Numbered from the stretch's first letter, positions 55,614-63,593 are shown. The stretch is 64,000 nt of DNA from Butyrivibrio sp. MB2005 (GCF_000424285.1 NZ_KE384158.1:74979-138978), one strand, 5' to 3'. The notes: generated from the letters alone by a model not told the origin. Translations and numbers: made by a program.

Positions 55614-55783
55614 TTTCTTACTACCATAATATTCTTATTTTAAGTAAGTTTCAATCCATTTTGTGTAATTGCGATAATTTTTTATTTAATTTGAATAGTG
55701 TTTACTAAACTTTAATGAATTGTAATCGCAAAATCATTTATAATATTTATAACTATACAATTTCGATAATAGAGGGGATTCAT

Positions 55784-57895
55784 ATGGGGCTCGTTAATCT
55801 TAAGGCAAATGAGATTATTCACAGAAAAGGCGATAAAGTCGAGACAATTGAAATTGTTGTAAAAGGAAAAGTCTCCGTAGCAATTGACGGTGAAGCGATA
55901 ACTGTAGAGGTAGGAGGCATACTTGGCGCTGCCGAGCATCCGGGAAAAACTTATGCCTTTAGCTACACCTCTCTGGAGGAGTCTGCTGTTTTTTCATATC
56001 CCTACTCCTCTCAGGATGATCTATACAAAATTGTCAGCTCCAATCCAAAAATATCTCCAATCCTGGCTGCACAGACTATCAAAATAATCGTTGCATCCAT
56101 AGACAAATACAATGAAGACTATGAGAAAATCTGCGCCGAATGCGAGCAGATAAAACAGGATGCCCTGGAATACCCTGTCATGGCTGTTTCCGTAGGTCAG
56201 GAGGTTGAACATTTCCCTGAAATAGAGAATGTAAAGCCTCCGGAAAAGGTAAGCGCACTGTCTGAATGGCAGGAAAGCTTTTACAGAACCATGGCTTCCA
56301 AGGAAGATATCCTGAAAAAGTATTGCTATGGCTTATCCCCTGAAATTGCAAACGGTATAATACTCTACTCCATACAGGCCCTTACTTATAATGCTGCATG
56401 CAGGACAGAGCTTGCTGAGTTCTATGAAAATATGAACAAACAGATCTCACGCTTTAAGTCCACTATGCAGCTTGTGAGAGCTAAAGCAAATGACATGAAG
56501 CGAAACGGCACCGAGGGACAGGCTAATGACATTGACATCAAGGATGCCCTTAACACCATCCTTCAATATGCAGATGCCGACGAGAAAGCTACAGCCAATT
56601 TCAAAGAAATCATCACTGAATTTAAAGCAACACCCGGAAGATACGATTCTTCCGATGAGAGCAGAGCCCTCAGAAGAAAGGTTTCTCAGGATTATTATAC
56701 GATCTACACATCTGCTTTCCTCAGGAGTCTGAGAGATCCTATGATTCCTTCTGAAGTAATGATGTTCCTTATGTTCGGCTTTGTGGATGAGGAACTTGCA
56801 GGTCTTGAAAACACAAGGCAGCTTTACGTCCTTATGAAAACCTACAAACCCGATCCCGAGGGTCAGGTCATGACATGCTATGAATGGCTTAAGAAAGTCT
56901 ACAACATGGAGCGTGAACCCTCAAGAAATGAGTTCGATGAAGACTATTTCACTGCCCTTCGCACACTGAAAACCAGCGGTGATATAAACGAAGCACAGAT
57001 GGAAGAAATGAAAATAGATCCTCTTGAAAGGCTCAAATTCGAGGTCAAGAATCTCCTGGCTCTTGGTAACAGAATGAGCTTTGGACGTCCTTCCATGTAC
57101 GTCCCTGTTTTTGATGCGGAGAATGTGACAAGACCGCTTGATGCTACCTATATCGATTATAAGAAGATTCATGACTTCTATGATTACATTCGCTCTGTGG
57201 ATTATTCCGTTTTCTGCAGAGGCGGTCTGTATTCCAATGTTGAAATAAATGTACCCCAGGTTCTGCTTAATGAAGACGTAACTCCCATTATGATCCTTAT
57301 GCCAAATGTGGGAAGCCGCGCCGCTGTGTGGCAGGAAATTGAGGGTAAAAAAAGAAACACTCCCGCAAGACTTATAATTTCCATCTTTAACACTGAGACA
57401 CTTGATGATATTCTAATAAGGTTGTGTGGCGAGTTCCGCTGGGAGATGTGTAAAACCGAGCAGGGCGTTCATTGGAATGATGTAACTGATCCTTCTCTTA
57501 CATCCATGTACTGCGACTACCTGCAGTTCTACAAGAAGAATCACTCTCTTTCAACCGACATGAAGGAGAAACTAAAGACGCAGCTTCAGAAATTCAACAA
57601 CAATTACAAGAATGTATTTGTCAGCGATTACATCAGCTATATCAAGTTTGAAGCAAACGCATCGCCAAGACTTAACAAGATTGCCAGAGAGATTCTCTTC
57701 ACCTTCTGCCCCTTCTCCAGAGAGCTTCGTGAAAAGATGTCCGACAATCCTCAATACGGCGAACTGATAAAGAAGTTTACTGCACACAATGCCGGCCTTG
57801 CAAGGCCTCTTACCAACATTATGAAGAGGCTCCAGAATGAAGGCATTGAGATTCCTGAGGAAATGAAGACACAATACGAATTCTTTAAGAAATAA
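55784..57895 (+). CDS. cyclic-nucleotide-binding-like protein of unknown function
   Basis: A 703-residue cytoplasmic protein. The first 115 residues look like a Crp/cNMP-binding beta-roll (EIIHRKGDKVETIEIVVKGK, then GGILGAAEHPG). The remainder is mostly helical and not recognised; MFGFVDEELAGLENTRQLYV and FCPFSRELREKMSDN are conspicuous segments. No DNA-binding helix-turn-helix and no catalytic motif is visible, so it is not a simple Crp regulator. GAGGGG lies 6 nt before the ATG at 55784; the frame extends to 55715 without a site. It is divergent from the GGDEF-EAL gene and 56 bp ahead of a small Cys-rich gene, probably in one operon. Confidence 0.75.
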   Translation: MGLVNLKANEIIHRKGDKVETIEIVVKGKVSVAIDGEAITVEVGGILGAAEHPGKTYAFSYTSLEESAVFSYPYSSQDDLYKIVSSNPKISPILAAQTIKIIVASIDKYNEDYEKICAECEQIKQDALEYPVMAVSVGQEVEHFPEIENVKPPEKVSALSEWQESFYRTMASKEDILKKYCYGLSPEIANGIILYSIQALTYNAACRTELAEFYENMNKQISRFKSTMQLVRAKANDMKRNGTEGQANDIDIKDALNTILQYADADEKATANFKEIITEFKATPGRYDSSDESRALRRKVSQDYYTIYTSAFLRSLRDPMIPSEVMMFLMFGFVDEELAGLENTRQLYVLMKTYKPDPEGQVMTCYEWLKKVYNMEREPSRNEFDEDYFTALRTLKTSGDINEAQMEEMKIDPLERLKFEVKNLLALGNRMSFGRPSMYVPVFDAENVTRPLDATYIDYKKIHDFYDYIRSVDYSVFCRGGLYSNVEINVPQVLLNEDVTPIMILMPNVGSRAAVWQEIEGKKRNTPARLIISIFNTETLDDILIRLCGEFRWEMCKTEQGVHWNDVTDPSLTSMYCDYLQFYKKNHSLSTDMKEKLKTQLQKFNNNYKNVFVSDYISYIKFEANASPRLNKIAREILFTFCPFSRELREKMSDNPQYGELIKKFTAHNAGLARPLTNIMKRLQNEGIEIPEEMKTQYEFFKK

Positions 57896-57951
57896 CCGGA
57901 TTGCGCTGCATTTTGCTAATAGCGCAAACAGAATCAGAGAGGAACAAATTT

Positions 57952-58128
57952 ATGCAAATGCACTGTGATGACTGCACCTATTACGAATACGACGAAGATG
58001 ATGAAACCTACTACTGCGGTGTCAACATGGATGAGGACGATTACGCCAAGCTGATGAACAATTCAAGAAGCGAATGTCCATACTATAGAAATAATAATGA
58101 GTATGAAGTAGTAAAGCATCAAATGTAA
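57952..58128 (+). CDS. small acidic cysteine-rich protein (DUF6472-like)
   Basis: A 58-residue protein with four Cys: CDDCTYY, YYCGV and ECPYY, in a very acidic frame (YDEDDETYYC, NMDEDDYAKL). The Cys arrangement suggests a bound metal. I believe it corresponds to a small family common in Lachnospiraceae (DUF6472), but function is unknown. GAGAGGA precedes the ATG at 57952; an upstream in-frame ATG at 57901 lacks a site. It follows the 703-residue gene by 56 bp and is ended by a strong terminator. Confidence 0.75.
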   Translation: MQMHCDDCTYYEYDEDDETYYCGVNMDEDDYAKLMNNSRSECPYYRNNNEYEVVKHQM

Positions 58129-58192
58129 TAATCTATACATCTATAGTAAGCGCATAAAGCATTTGCTGCTTACCATAGTCAAGACGCTAAAT

Positions 58193-58225
58193 GAGCCCCG
58201 GAAATTCCGGGGCTCTTATTTTTTA
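58193..58225 (+). terminator. terminator of the small Cys-rich gene
   Basis: GAGCCCCGG (58193-58201) and CCGGGGCTC (58207-58215) form a perfect stem followed by TTATTTTTT. It also lies just after the mscL stop on the other strand. Confidence 0.9.
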
Positions 58226-58708
58226 CTTAAGATCAGATGTGCAGCAAGGGCACTTGGTTGCTTCGATATTGATCTCACTCTTGCAGTGAGGGCAAATCTT
58301 GGTTGTAGGTGCTGCTTCCTCTTCTTCCTTCTTAACGCGATCACTGAGCTTATTCAGTGACTTAACGATACAGAAGATAACCAGAGCCATTAACAGGAAA
58401 TTGATGATAGCTGTGATGAATACACCATAATTAAGTGTTGCTGCTCCTGCTTCCTGAGCTGCTGCAAGTGTGCTGTAGCTTGATCCATCAAGAGAAACAA
58501 ACCAGTTCGAGAAATCAATGCCACCTGTCAGCATACTGATGATCGGCATAATAATATCATTTACAAGAGAATTAATGATTCCCTGGAATGCTCCACCGAT
58601 GATAACACCGACTGCCAGATCCATGACATTGCCACGCATAATGAACTCACGGAACTCGTTAGCGAATCCCTTACCTTTTTCTACTGCTTTTGCCTTATCT
58701 ACTGCCAT
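58223..58708 (-). CDS. mscL: large-conductance mechanosensitive channel with zinc-ribbon tail
   Basis: MscL opens under membrane tension to release solutes in osmotic downshock. The 161 residues have the N-terminal amphipathic part and first span ([38 protein letters not shown]), a periplasmic loop and a second span ([20 protein letters not shown]). After the usual basic/acidic helix ([15 protein letters not shown]) comes an extra zinc ribbon, CPHCKSE...CPCC, absent from E. coli MscL. GGGAGG precedes the ATG at 58708; an upstream ATG at 58726 has no site. Confidence 0.95.
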   Translation of the reverse strand: MAVDKAKAVEKGKGFANEFREFIMRGNVMDLAVGVIIGGAFQGIINSLVNDIIMPIISMLTGGIDFSNWFVSLDGSSYSTLAAAQEAGAATLNYGVFITAIINFLLMALVIFCIVKSLNKLSDRVKKEEEEAAPTTKICPHCKSEINIEATKCPCCTSDLK

Positions 58709-58838
58709 AACACTACCTCCCAACAATTTTAAAATTTTACTTGTTCATACCACTTGAAATTATAGCACAATTTGGCTATTATTAAATAGTTGTTTGAACA
58801 ATTACTTGAATTAAAAGTAGTTATTGGCACTGATATTT

Positions 58839-58909
58839 GCAGGACTAGTACATCGGTAGTATGTCAGCTTCCCAAGCTGAAGAGGCGGGTTCGACTCCCG
58901 TGTTCTGCT
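58839..58909 (+). tRNA. tRNA-Gly (anticodon CCC)
   Basis: A 71-nt cloverleaf. Acceptor GCAGGAC pairs with GTTCTGC (one G-U), the anticodon stem is TCAGC/GCTGA with loop TTCCCAA (anticodon CCC), and the T arm reads CGGGTTCGACTCCCG. CCA is not encoded. It stands alone. Confidence 0.93.
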
Positions 58910-58912
58910 TAG

Positions 58913-58955
58913 CCTCAAAGTCGCATGGTTATGCGGTTTTGGGGATTTTATTTTA
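58913..58955 (+). terminator. terminator after tRNA-Gly
   Basis: CCTCAAAGTCGCAT pairs with ATGCGGTTTTGGGG (several G-U) over a 4-nt loop and is followed by ATTTTATTTTATT, a few bases past the tRNA. Confidence 0.75.
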
Positions 58956-58978
58956 TTATAAGTTTCAATAGTAGGGTC

Positions 58979-59310
58979 GCGCCTCTATTTTTATCGATTT
59001 GGCCATTTTCTCTGCGCGGTACTCCCTCGGAATCATGTTCGATTGGGCTCTACGCCTCTATTTTAAGTGTTTTTGCAAATTTCTCTGCGCAAAATCCATG
59101 TAAATAGCCCTTCAGAAAAATTCTACGCCTCTATTTCTAATGATATCTCCTTTTCCTCTGCGTGAGAGTCCCTCTTCAAGCTATTCAAGAACATTTTCGC
59201 GCCTCTATTTTAGCGATATTCGCATTTTCCTCTGCGCAGAAAGGCTTCGGCATACTTTCCATAATTTTGCTGCGCCTCTATTTGAGACGAAATGGACATT
59301 TTCTCTGCGC
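58979..59310. repeat. array A: five 73-74-bp repeat units with variable spacers
   Basis: The block GCCTCTATTT begins at 58981, 59054, 59127, 59201 and 59274 (steps 73, 73, 74, 73). Each unit runs CGCCTCTATTT, about 15 variable bases, then ATTTTCTCTGCGC (with small variation), then about 34 bases of unrelated sequence before the next unit. So two fixed blocks frame two variable ones. GCGC at both ends of the 39-nt element could pair. No ribosome site or long open frame is present. It begins just after the tRNA-Gly terminator. Confidence 0.85.
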
Positions 59311-59815
59311 AGCCTGTCTTTATCTTTCTCAAAATCAACTTCCTGCTCTTCTGAGCGCTGATTACACCTCATTTACCGCTAAATCAGTGCGCACGCTTTC
59401 TTTTTTCTATTCTCAAATCATCTTCCGGCTTCTCTGAGCACTGATTACCACTCATTTCCCGTTAAATCAGTGCGCAGGCTGGCTTTTTTTCTATTTTCAA
59501 ATCCATCTTCAAGCTTCTCAGAGTACTAATTACACCTCATTCCCCGCTAAATCAGTGCGCAGACTGGCTTTTTACCTTTCTCAAATCCACCTTCCAGCTT
59601 CTCTGAGCACTGATTACACCTCATTCACTGCTAAATCAGTGCGCACTGCAGCTTTCTACCATTCTCAAAACCTTTCCCAAGCTTCTCTGAGCACTGATTA
59701 CACCTTATTTACCGCTAAATCAGTGCGCAGAGCAGCTTTCTGGCATTTTCAGCACCATTCTCAAGCTTCTCTGTACACTGATTTTCCATCATTTCCCACT
59801 AAAAATCTTGAAGAG
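59311..59815. repeat. array B: six 83-85-bp tandem units with inverted repeats
   Basis: CTGATTAC-type cores begin at 59358, 59441, 59526, 59610, 59694 and 59778 (steps 83, 85, 84, 84, 84). Intact units (2, 4, 5) hold the perfect inverted repeat GCACTGATT and AATCAGTGC with about 18 nt between, unit 1 has one mismatch, and units 3 and 6 are degraded. Between hairpins lies a pyrimidine-rich stretch like GCTTTTTTTCTATTTTC then TTCAAGCTTCTCTGAGC. Array A runs into it through a shared TGCGCAG. An open frame of 105 codons (59555-59872) reflects the 28-codon period, but has no ribosome site and is broken by the 83/85 steps. 59816-59984 holds nothing I can name. Confidence 0.85.
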
Positions 59816-59984
59816 CGTTTTGGGACGATAGAGAAAGCCCCTCATGCAGTCGTTTTGAGTCTCTATATCTGAGTGATGATTATTATTATGCACATGGGCA
59901 TTAGAATAATCTCACGAAGATAACGAGAGTCAAAGAGACTACATACGGAGCGAATCAATCGGCAAAACGCCTTCATCGCCATAG

Positions 59985-60012
59985 CAAAAATCCCCCATCA
60001 GATGGGGGATTC
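59985..60012 (-). terminator. terminator of the downstream paralog gene
   Basis: AATCCCCCATC and GATGGGGGATT form a perfect stem with a 1-nt spacer, followed by TTTTTG on the minus strand, 9 bp after the stop at 60021. Confidence 0.85.
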
Positions 60013-60020
60013 TATCAATC

Positions 60021-60833
60021 TTACTTCTCATAGTTCACAAGCTTATATAAGACAAAGTCTCTGTATTCAAGAGTCTTTGAATACTTGTCCTTGTAATAGA
60101 TACGGAATTTGGTCTGCGCATTCATTTCATGGCTTGAAACTTCATAACCATAGAACTTAAATGCGACTTTATATGCCACATTTGACAAAGCTACCGATGA
60201 TCCGTTTTTTACCTTTTTAATATCTTTTACGGTTTCTATTTCGCCATTTTCCTTTGTCGCATGCTTATAGGATATCTTTTCTATTCGCACAAGTTTGTAT
60301 CCCGGAGTCATGGTAACTTTAAACTTTCCTTTTGCAGGATAGTTCATTCTTGGAAACTCATCAAGTGCAGGATACGGAATCTGTTTACCTCCAAAGGTTA
60401 TCTTCTTAATGGGGTAATCGTCGTAAGCATAGACCATGATTTTCTTTTTCTCACGACTTCCATCCTCTTTTACAATATCAAAGGTGACCTTGTATTTTCC
60501 TGCCTTTAAAGCGTAAAATCCCATATCAATTTCAGTGATCAGCTCGTTATTTCTGTAGGCGGTTAATGTTTGAGTATTGAAAGCCTTAAACTTCTTACTA
60601 TAAGTTTTTATGTTCTCTACATGTACTGCTCCATCATATTCTGCCTCCATAGCGTGATTGAAAGCAGAATCTACTCTGATCCTTATTCTTTTAGGTGTAT
60701 AGTTACGGGGCGGAAAGGTATCTCTCACCGAAAACTGAACTGCTTTAGCAGTAATGGCATGGTTCCCGGTTACGAGTAATATCGCTGCAAATAATAAGGC
60801 TAATAATCCTGTCCATTTATTCCTGGTTTTCAT
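60021..60833 (-). CDS. secreted protein, paralog of the gene at 62729-63514
   Basis: A 270-residue exported protein. The signal peptide is LLALLFAAILLVTGNHAITA then KAV. The mature part is beta-rich and basic, with no catalytic motif or Cys. It shares order and motifs with its neighbour across the IS: KAGKYKVTFDIVKEDG versus KKGKYTFEFDVITKNG, GKFKVTMTPGYKLVRIE versus GKLKITMKKGYKLLEVW, and a shared end, KLVNYEK versus RLVNFAK. GAGAGGAT precedes the ATG. An IS element starts 24 bp upstream of the ATG, so the original upstream promoter or operon link is probably lost. Confidence 0.78.
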   Translation of the reverse strand: MKTRNKWTGLLALLFAAILLVTGNHAITAKAVQFSVRDTFPPRNYTPKRIRIRVDSAFNHAMEAEYDGAVHVENIKTYSKKFKAFNTQTLTAYRNNELITEIDMGFYALKAGKYKVTFDIVKEDGSREKKKIMVYAYDDYPIKKITFGGKQIPYPALDEFPRMNYPAKGKFKVTMTPGYKLVRIEKISYKHATKENGEIETVKDIKKVKNGSSVALSNVAYKVAFKFYGYEVSSHEMNAQTKFRIYYKDKYSKTLEYRDFVLYKLVNYEK

Positions 60834-60848
60834 TTTTAATCCTCTCGT

Positions 60849-60856
60849 TGTTTGTA
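60849..60856. repeat. left 8-bp target site duplication
   Basis: TGTTTGTA directly flanks the left end of the IS and is repeated at 62716-62723 next to the right end. An 8-bp duplication fits IS6/IS240-like elements. Confidence 0.85.
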
Positions 60857-60988
60857 GGTAGTGTCAAATTAACTACCCATTTTTAGTTCTAAAACCTTGA
60901 TTTATCGGGAGTTCAAAATAAAAAGAGCATTGACCTCCCTTTTTGGTATAATGTCAACGACCAAATCAACATCTCCGAAAAGGACTCA

Positions 60989-62440
60989 ATGCTCATGAAC
61001 ATTATACTTTATTTACTTGAAATCATCCACCAACTCTATCAACAGAATTGCTGGCTTATTAACTTCATCTGCAGATATATACCGCTCAAACAGTGGGCTT
61101 TCGATGACTCACATTCTCCCAAATATCAAAAGTTCAAAGTGGATGAACTTCCTAAGATTGTCTATTATCATCAGGACTGGGACTGGAAAGATCTCAACAA
61201 CTACTACACCCAGCGCTACGGAAAACCGGTTAAGCCTATCAAGAGACGTTCTGAGTGCGACATCCCGGAGGATTGCACCTGCCCATCATGTCATGCTCCT
61301 CAGCCTTATCTCTACAAAAATAACGGCAAGGCAGGTCAGATACTGTGTAAGATCTGCCAGACTGCATTCACTCCCGGTGATAACAGATTTGATAACCAGT
61401 TGTCCCTCAAGTGTCCGCATTGCCAGCATACCCTTGTTCGCAAGAAAGACCGAAAACACTTTGTCATCCATAAATGTGTAAATCCTAAATGTCCTTACTA
61501 TCTCCACAATCTCAAAAAGGTTGATAAAGAAGACCTTGCCGAAGATTATGGCAAGAACAAATATAAGCTTCACTACATCTACCGTGAGTTCACGATAGAC
61601 TTTTTTAAGATGGACTTAAACTCTCTTCCGAAGAATGCATCATCTCTTAAGTTCAGCAAACATAACGCTTATATCATGTCTCTGTGTCTGACCTTTCACG
61701 TAAACCTGGGCTTATCTCTCCGTAAAACACGGCAGGCATTATCTGATCTGTACGGTATATCCATATCCCATCAGCAGATCGCCAACTACTGCAAAACAGC
61801 AGCCATATGCGTCAAACCTTTCGTTGATGACTATCCCTATGAGAAGGGATCTGTTTTTACCGCCGACGAAACATATATCAAAGTCCGTGGTATAAAAGGC
61901 TATATCTGGTTCATCTTAAATGCAGCTACCCGCGCAATCATCGGTTATCAGGTATCCGACAACCGTGGTGTTGGTCCATGCATTCTTGCAATGAGAATGG
62001 CTTTTAAGGGTATCACTGAACTTCCGAAGAACTTCAAGTTTATCGCTGATGGATACAGTGCGTATCCTCTGGCTGCCCAGCAATTCTTCAGGCAGTTTGG
62101 AGATAAGTTCAAGTTTGAAATCACCCAGGTAATAGGCTTGCAGAATGATGATGAAGTATCCACAGAGTTCCGTCCCTTCAAGCAGATGATAGAGCGTCTG
62201 AACCGTACCTACAAAGCCTCATATCGCATTACAAACGGCTTCGATAATTACGATGGTGCCAACTATGATCTGACTCTCTGGGTTGCCTATTACAACTTCC
62301 TGAGACCTCACAAGCACAATGGATATAAACCTCCAGTTGTAGACGAGATACTGTCAAATGCTGAAAACATGCCAGCACGATGGCAAACGATGATCTACTT
62401 CGGGCAGAAGAAAATCCTGGAACTTCAGTCAGCCAGCTGA
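60989..62440 (+). CDS. IS transposase, DDE type with zinc fingers
   Basis: A 483-residue transposase. The N-terminal 180 residues hold two zinc-ribbon-like clusters: CTCPSCHAPQPY...CKICQ and CPHCQ...HKCVNPKCPYY. A helix-turn-helix-like part follows (LSLRKTRQALSDLYGISISH). The catalytic DDE/IS240-like domain has the first Asp in FTADETYIKV (near residue 292), the second in FIADGYSAYP (near 353) and the Glu in MIERLNRTYK (near 400), ending WVAYYNFLRPHKHNGY. AAAGGA precedes the ATG. The frame is intact, so the element could be active. Confidence 0.92.
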   Translation: MLMNIILYLLEIIHQLYQQNCWLINFICRYIPLKQWAFDDSHSPKYQKFKVDELPKIVYYHQDWDWKDLNNYYTQRYGKPVKPIKRRSECDIPEDCTCPSCHAPQPYLYKNNGKAGQILCKICQTAFTPGDNRFDNQLSLKCPHCQHTLVRKKDRKHFVIHKCVNPKCPYYLHNLKKVDKEDLAEDYGKNKYKLHYIYREFTIDFFKMDLNSLPKNASSLKFSKHNAYIMSLCLTFHVNLGLSLRKTRQALSDLYGISISHQQIANYCKTAAICVKPFVDDYPYEKGSVFTADETYIKVRGIKGYIWFILNAATRAIIGYQVSDNRGVGPCILAMRMAFKGITELPKNFKFIADGYSAYPLAAQQFFRQFGDKFKFEITQVIGLQNDDEVSTEFRPFKQMIERLNRTYKASYRITNGFDNYDGANYDLTLWVAYYNFLRPHKHNGYKPPVVDEILSNAENMPARWQTMIYFGQKKILELQSAS

Positions 62441-62495
62441 TTGCTCTTAGATTCTGAGCCTGAGGTAATAACCCAGCCACCGCGTTAGCGGCATT

Positions 62496-62617
62496 GCCCT
62501 TGATAGCACAATAAATAACTGCTAAACTGCTGAAATCGACGGAGAAAACCTGATTGCTCTTGAGTTCTTCGCCGTCGGTGATTAACCGTCGGCAGTTATT
62601 TATTGTGCTGTCAAGGG
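62496..62617. repeat. 26-bp inverted repeat inside the IS right end
   Basis: CCCTTGATAGCACAATAAAT and following bases to 62522 are complementary to ACTGC-flanked bases at 62592-62617 (GCAGTTATTTATTGTGCTGT), 26 bp with one G-U, enclosing about 70 nt. The phrase CTGATTGCTCTT also occurs twice, near 62437 and 62550. The strong stem could block transcription out of the IS or mark a transposition-related structure. Confidence 0.8.
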
Positions 62618-62715
62618 TGGCGTTCGGCTACCTCAATGTAAATATCTGCGATTTTCAAGGTTCATCTGAGCCTATTTTTTTGACTCATTTTTTTCATAGA
62701 TCATTTGACACTATC

Positions 62716-62723
62716 TGTTTGTA
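62716..62723. repeat. right 8-bp target site duplication
   Basis: TGTTTGTA, identical to 60849-60856, directly follows the right IS end and lies 5 bp before the stop of the next gene. Confidence 0.85.
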
Positions 62724-62728
62724 ATATC

Positions 62729-63514
62729 TTATTTTGCGAAATTCACCAATCTGCTGATGGTATAGTAAGTACTTGATATTTCCTTTGTTTTCTTATTCTG
62801 ATACTTTATCCAGATAAAGGTATCAGCCTCCATTCTGTCAAGATCGTTTCTGAATTTACCATTTGAAGAGTGATATTGATAGTGACGATTACTTAACTTT
62901 ATGACCGTATTGTTTTTAATCCGGTGCCAGTCAGCTTTATTAGAGTCCTCAAGATTTGTCTCTCCATACCATACCTCAAGAAGCTTATAACCTTTTTTCA
63001 TGGTAATCTTAAGTTTTCCCTTTTTGGGGATGCGTAAAAGACTGTAGAAATTGTCGCTTAGAAGATTTTTTTTCGCATACATAACCTTCTTGCAGGGCTC
63101 CTGCTGTTCAAGCGTTTTGGGCTTTTTTACTTTTACGGTAATTACCTTGTGATCCTTTATCACACCATTTTTTGTAATAACATCAAACTCAAAAGTATAT
63201 TTGCCCTTCTTATCGGTCCATATACCAATTCCCATCTTGGTACTTTCTGTATATTCTTCATAGCTAACCCGAAAAACCTTCAGATGCTTGCTGCTGGTCT
63301 TGAGGTTAATGATGTCGTCACCTCTTGCGTCTGTTTCCAAATCAAAAAGGTAATCATTACCTGTAGCGTAGTAACCACCCTTGTAATAAATAACCTCAAC
63401 AGTATCATCGCACTTAACAGCTGCCCTTGCGCTCATATTCCATGCATTAAAAATGCATAACAAAAAAGCAGCTGCAAATACGAGCCTTGCTAAAAAATAA
63501 TTGATTTTTTTCAT
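62729..63514 (-). CDS. secreted protein, upstream paralog of the split pair
   Basis: A 261-residue exported protein with signal peptide INYFLARLVFAAAFLLCIFN then SARAAV. Mature part beta-rich and Lys/Tyr/Asn-rich, with the repeated GKYTFEFDVITKNG, GKLKITMKKGYKLLEVW and LSNRHYQYH pieces seen in the 60021 gene; identity by eye is low but the order is the same. GGGAG is 7 nt before the ATG at 63514; the frame extends to 63532. Function unknown; likely cell-surface or matrix protein. Without the IS it would end 28 bp before the other paralog. Confidence 0.78.
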   Translation of the reverse strand: MKKINYFLARLVFAAAFLLCIFNAWNMSARAAVKCDDTVEVIYYKGGYYATGNDYLFDLETDARGDDIINLKTSSKHLKVFRVSYEEYTESTKMGIGIWTDKKGKYTFEFDVITKNGVIKDHKVITVKVKKPKTLEQQEPCKKVMYAKKNLLSDNFYSLLRIPKKGKLKITMKKGYKLLEVWYGETNLEDSNKADWHRIKNNTVIKLSNRHYQYHSSNGKFRNDLDRMEADTFIWIKYQNKKTKEISSTYYTISRLVNFAK

Positions 63515-63593
63515 AGATTTTTCTCCCAACAAAAATATTGAATGTTGCAGAACACAACAGAATAAATTTTAGCATTCCGTCTGAATATACGCA

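Larger units (their letters stand above)
60857..62715 (+). mobile_element. complete IS element, IS6/IS240-like, 1859 bp
   Basis: The ends are GGTAGTGTCAAAT (60857-60869) and its complement ATTTGACACTATC (62703-62715), 13-bp terminal inverted repeats with one mismatch. Eight-base target duplications (TGTTTGTA) flank both ends. The single transposase gene (60989-62440) is intact, with an extended -10 promoter (TGGTATAAT, 60944-60952) upstream. A 26-bp inverted repeat lies in the right part. Intact ends, target sites and gene suggest recent insertion. Confidence 0.92.

Noticed and set aside
58979-59310. CRISPR array
   Set aside because: Spacing is regular and spacers differ, but the fixed parts are two short blocks separated by another variable block, not one 25-37-nt repeat, and no cas genes are nearby.
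59555-59872. 105-codon plus-strand frame with a 28-residue repeat
   Set aside because: It has no ribosome site, its period just mirrors the 84-bp DNA repeat, and the 83- and 85-bp steps break the frame in the other units.
58839-60020. integrated element at tRNA-Gly
   Set aside because: No integrase, no duplicated tRNA 3' end and no phage or conjugation genes are visible beside the tRNA.
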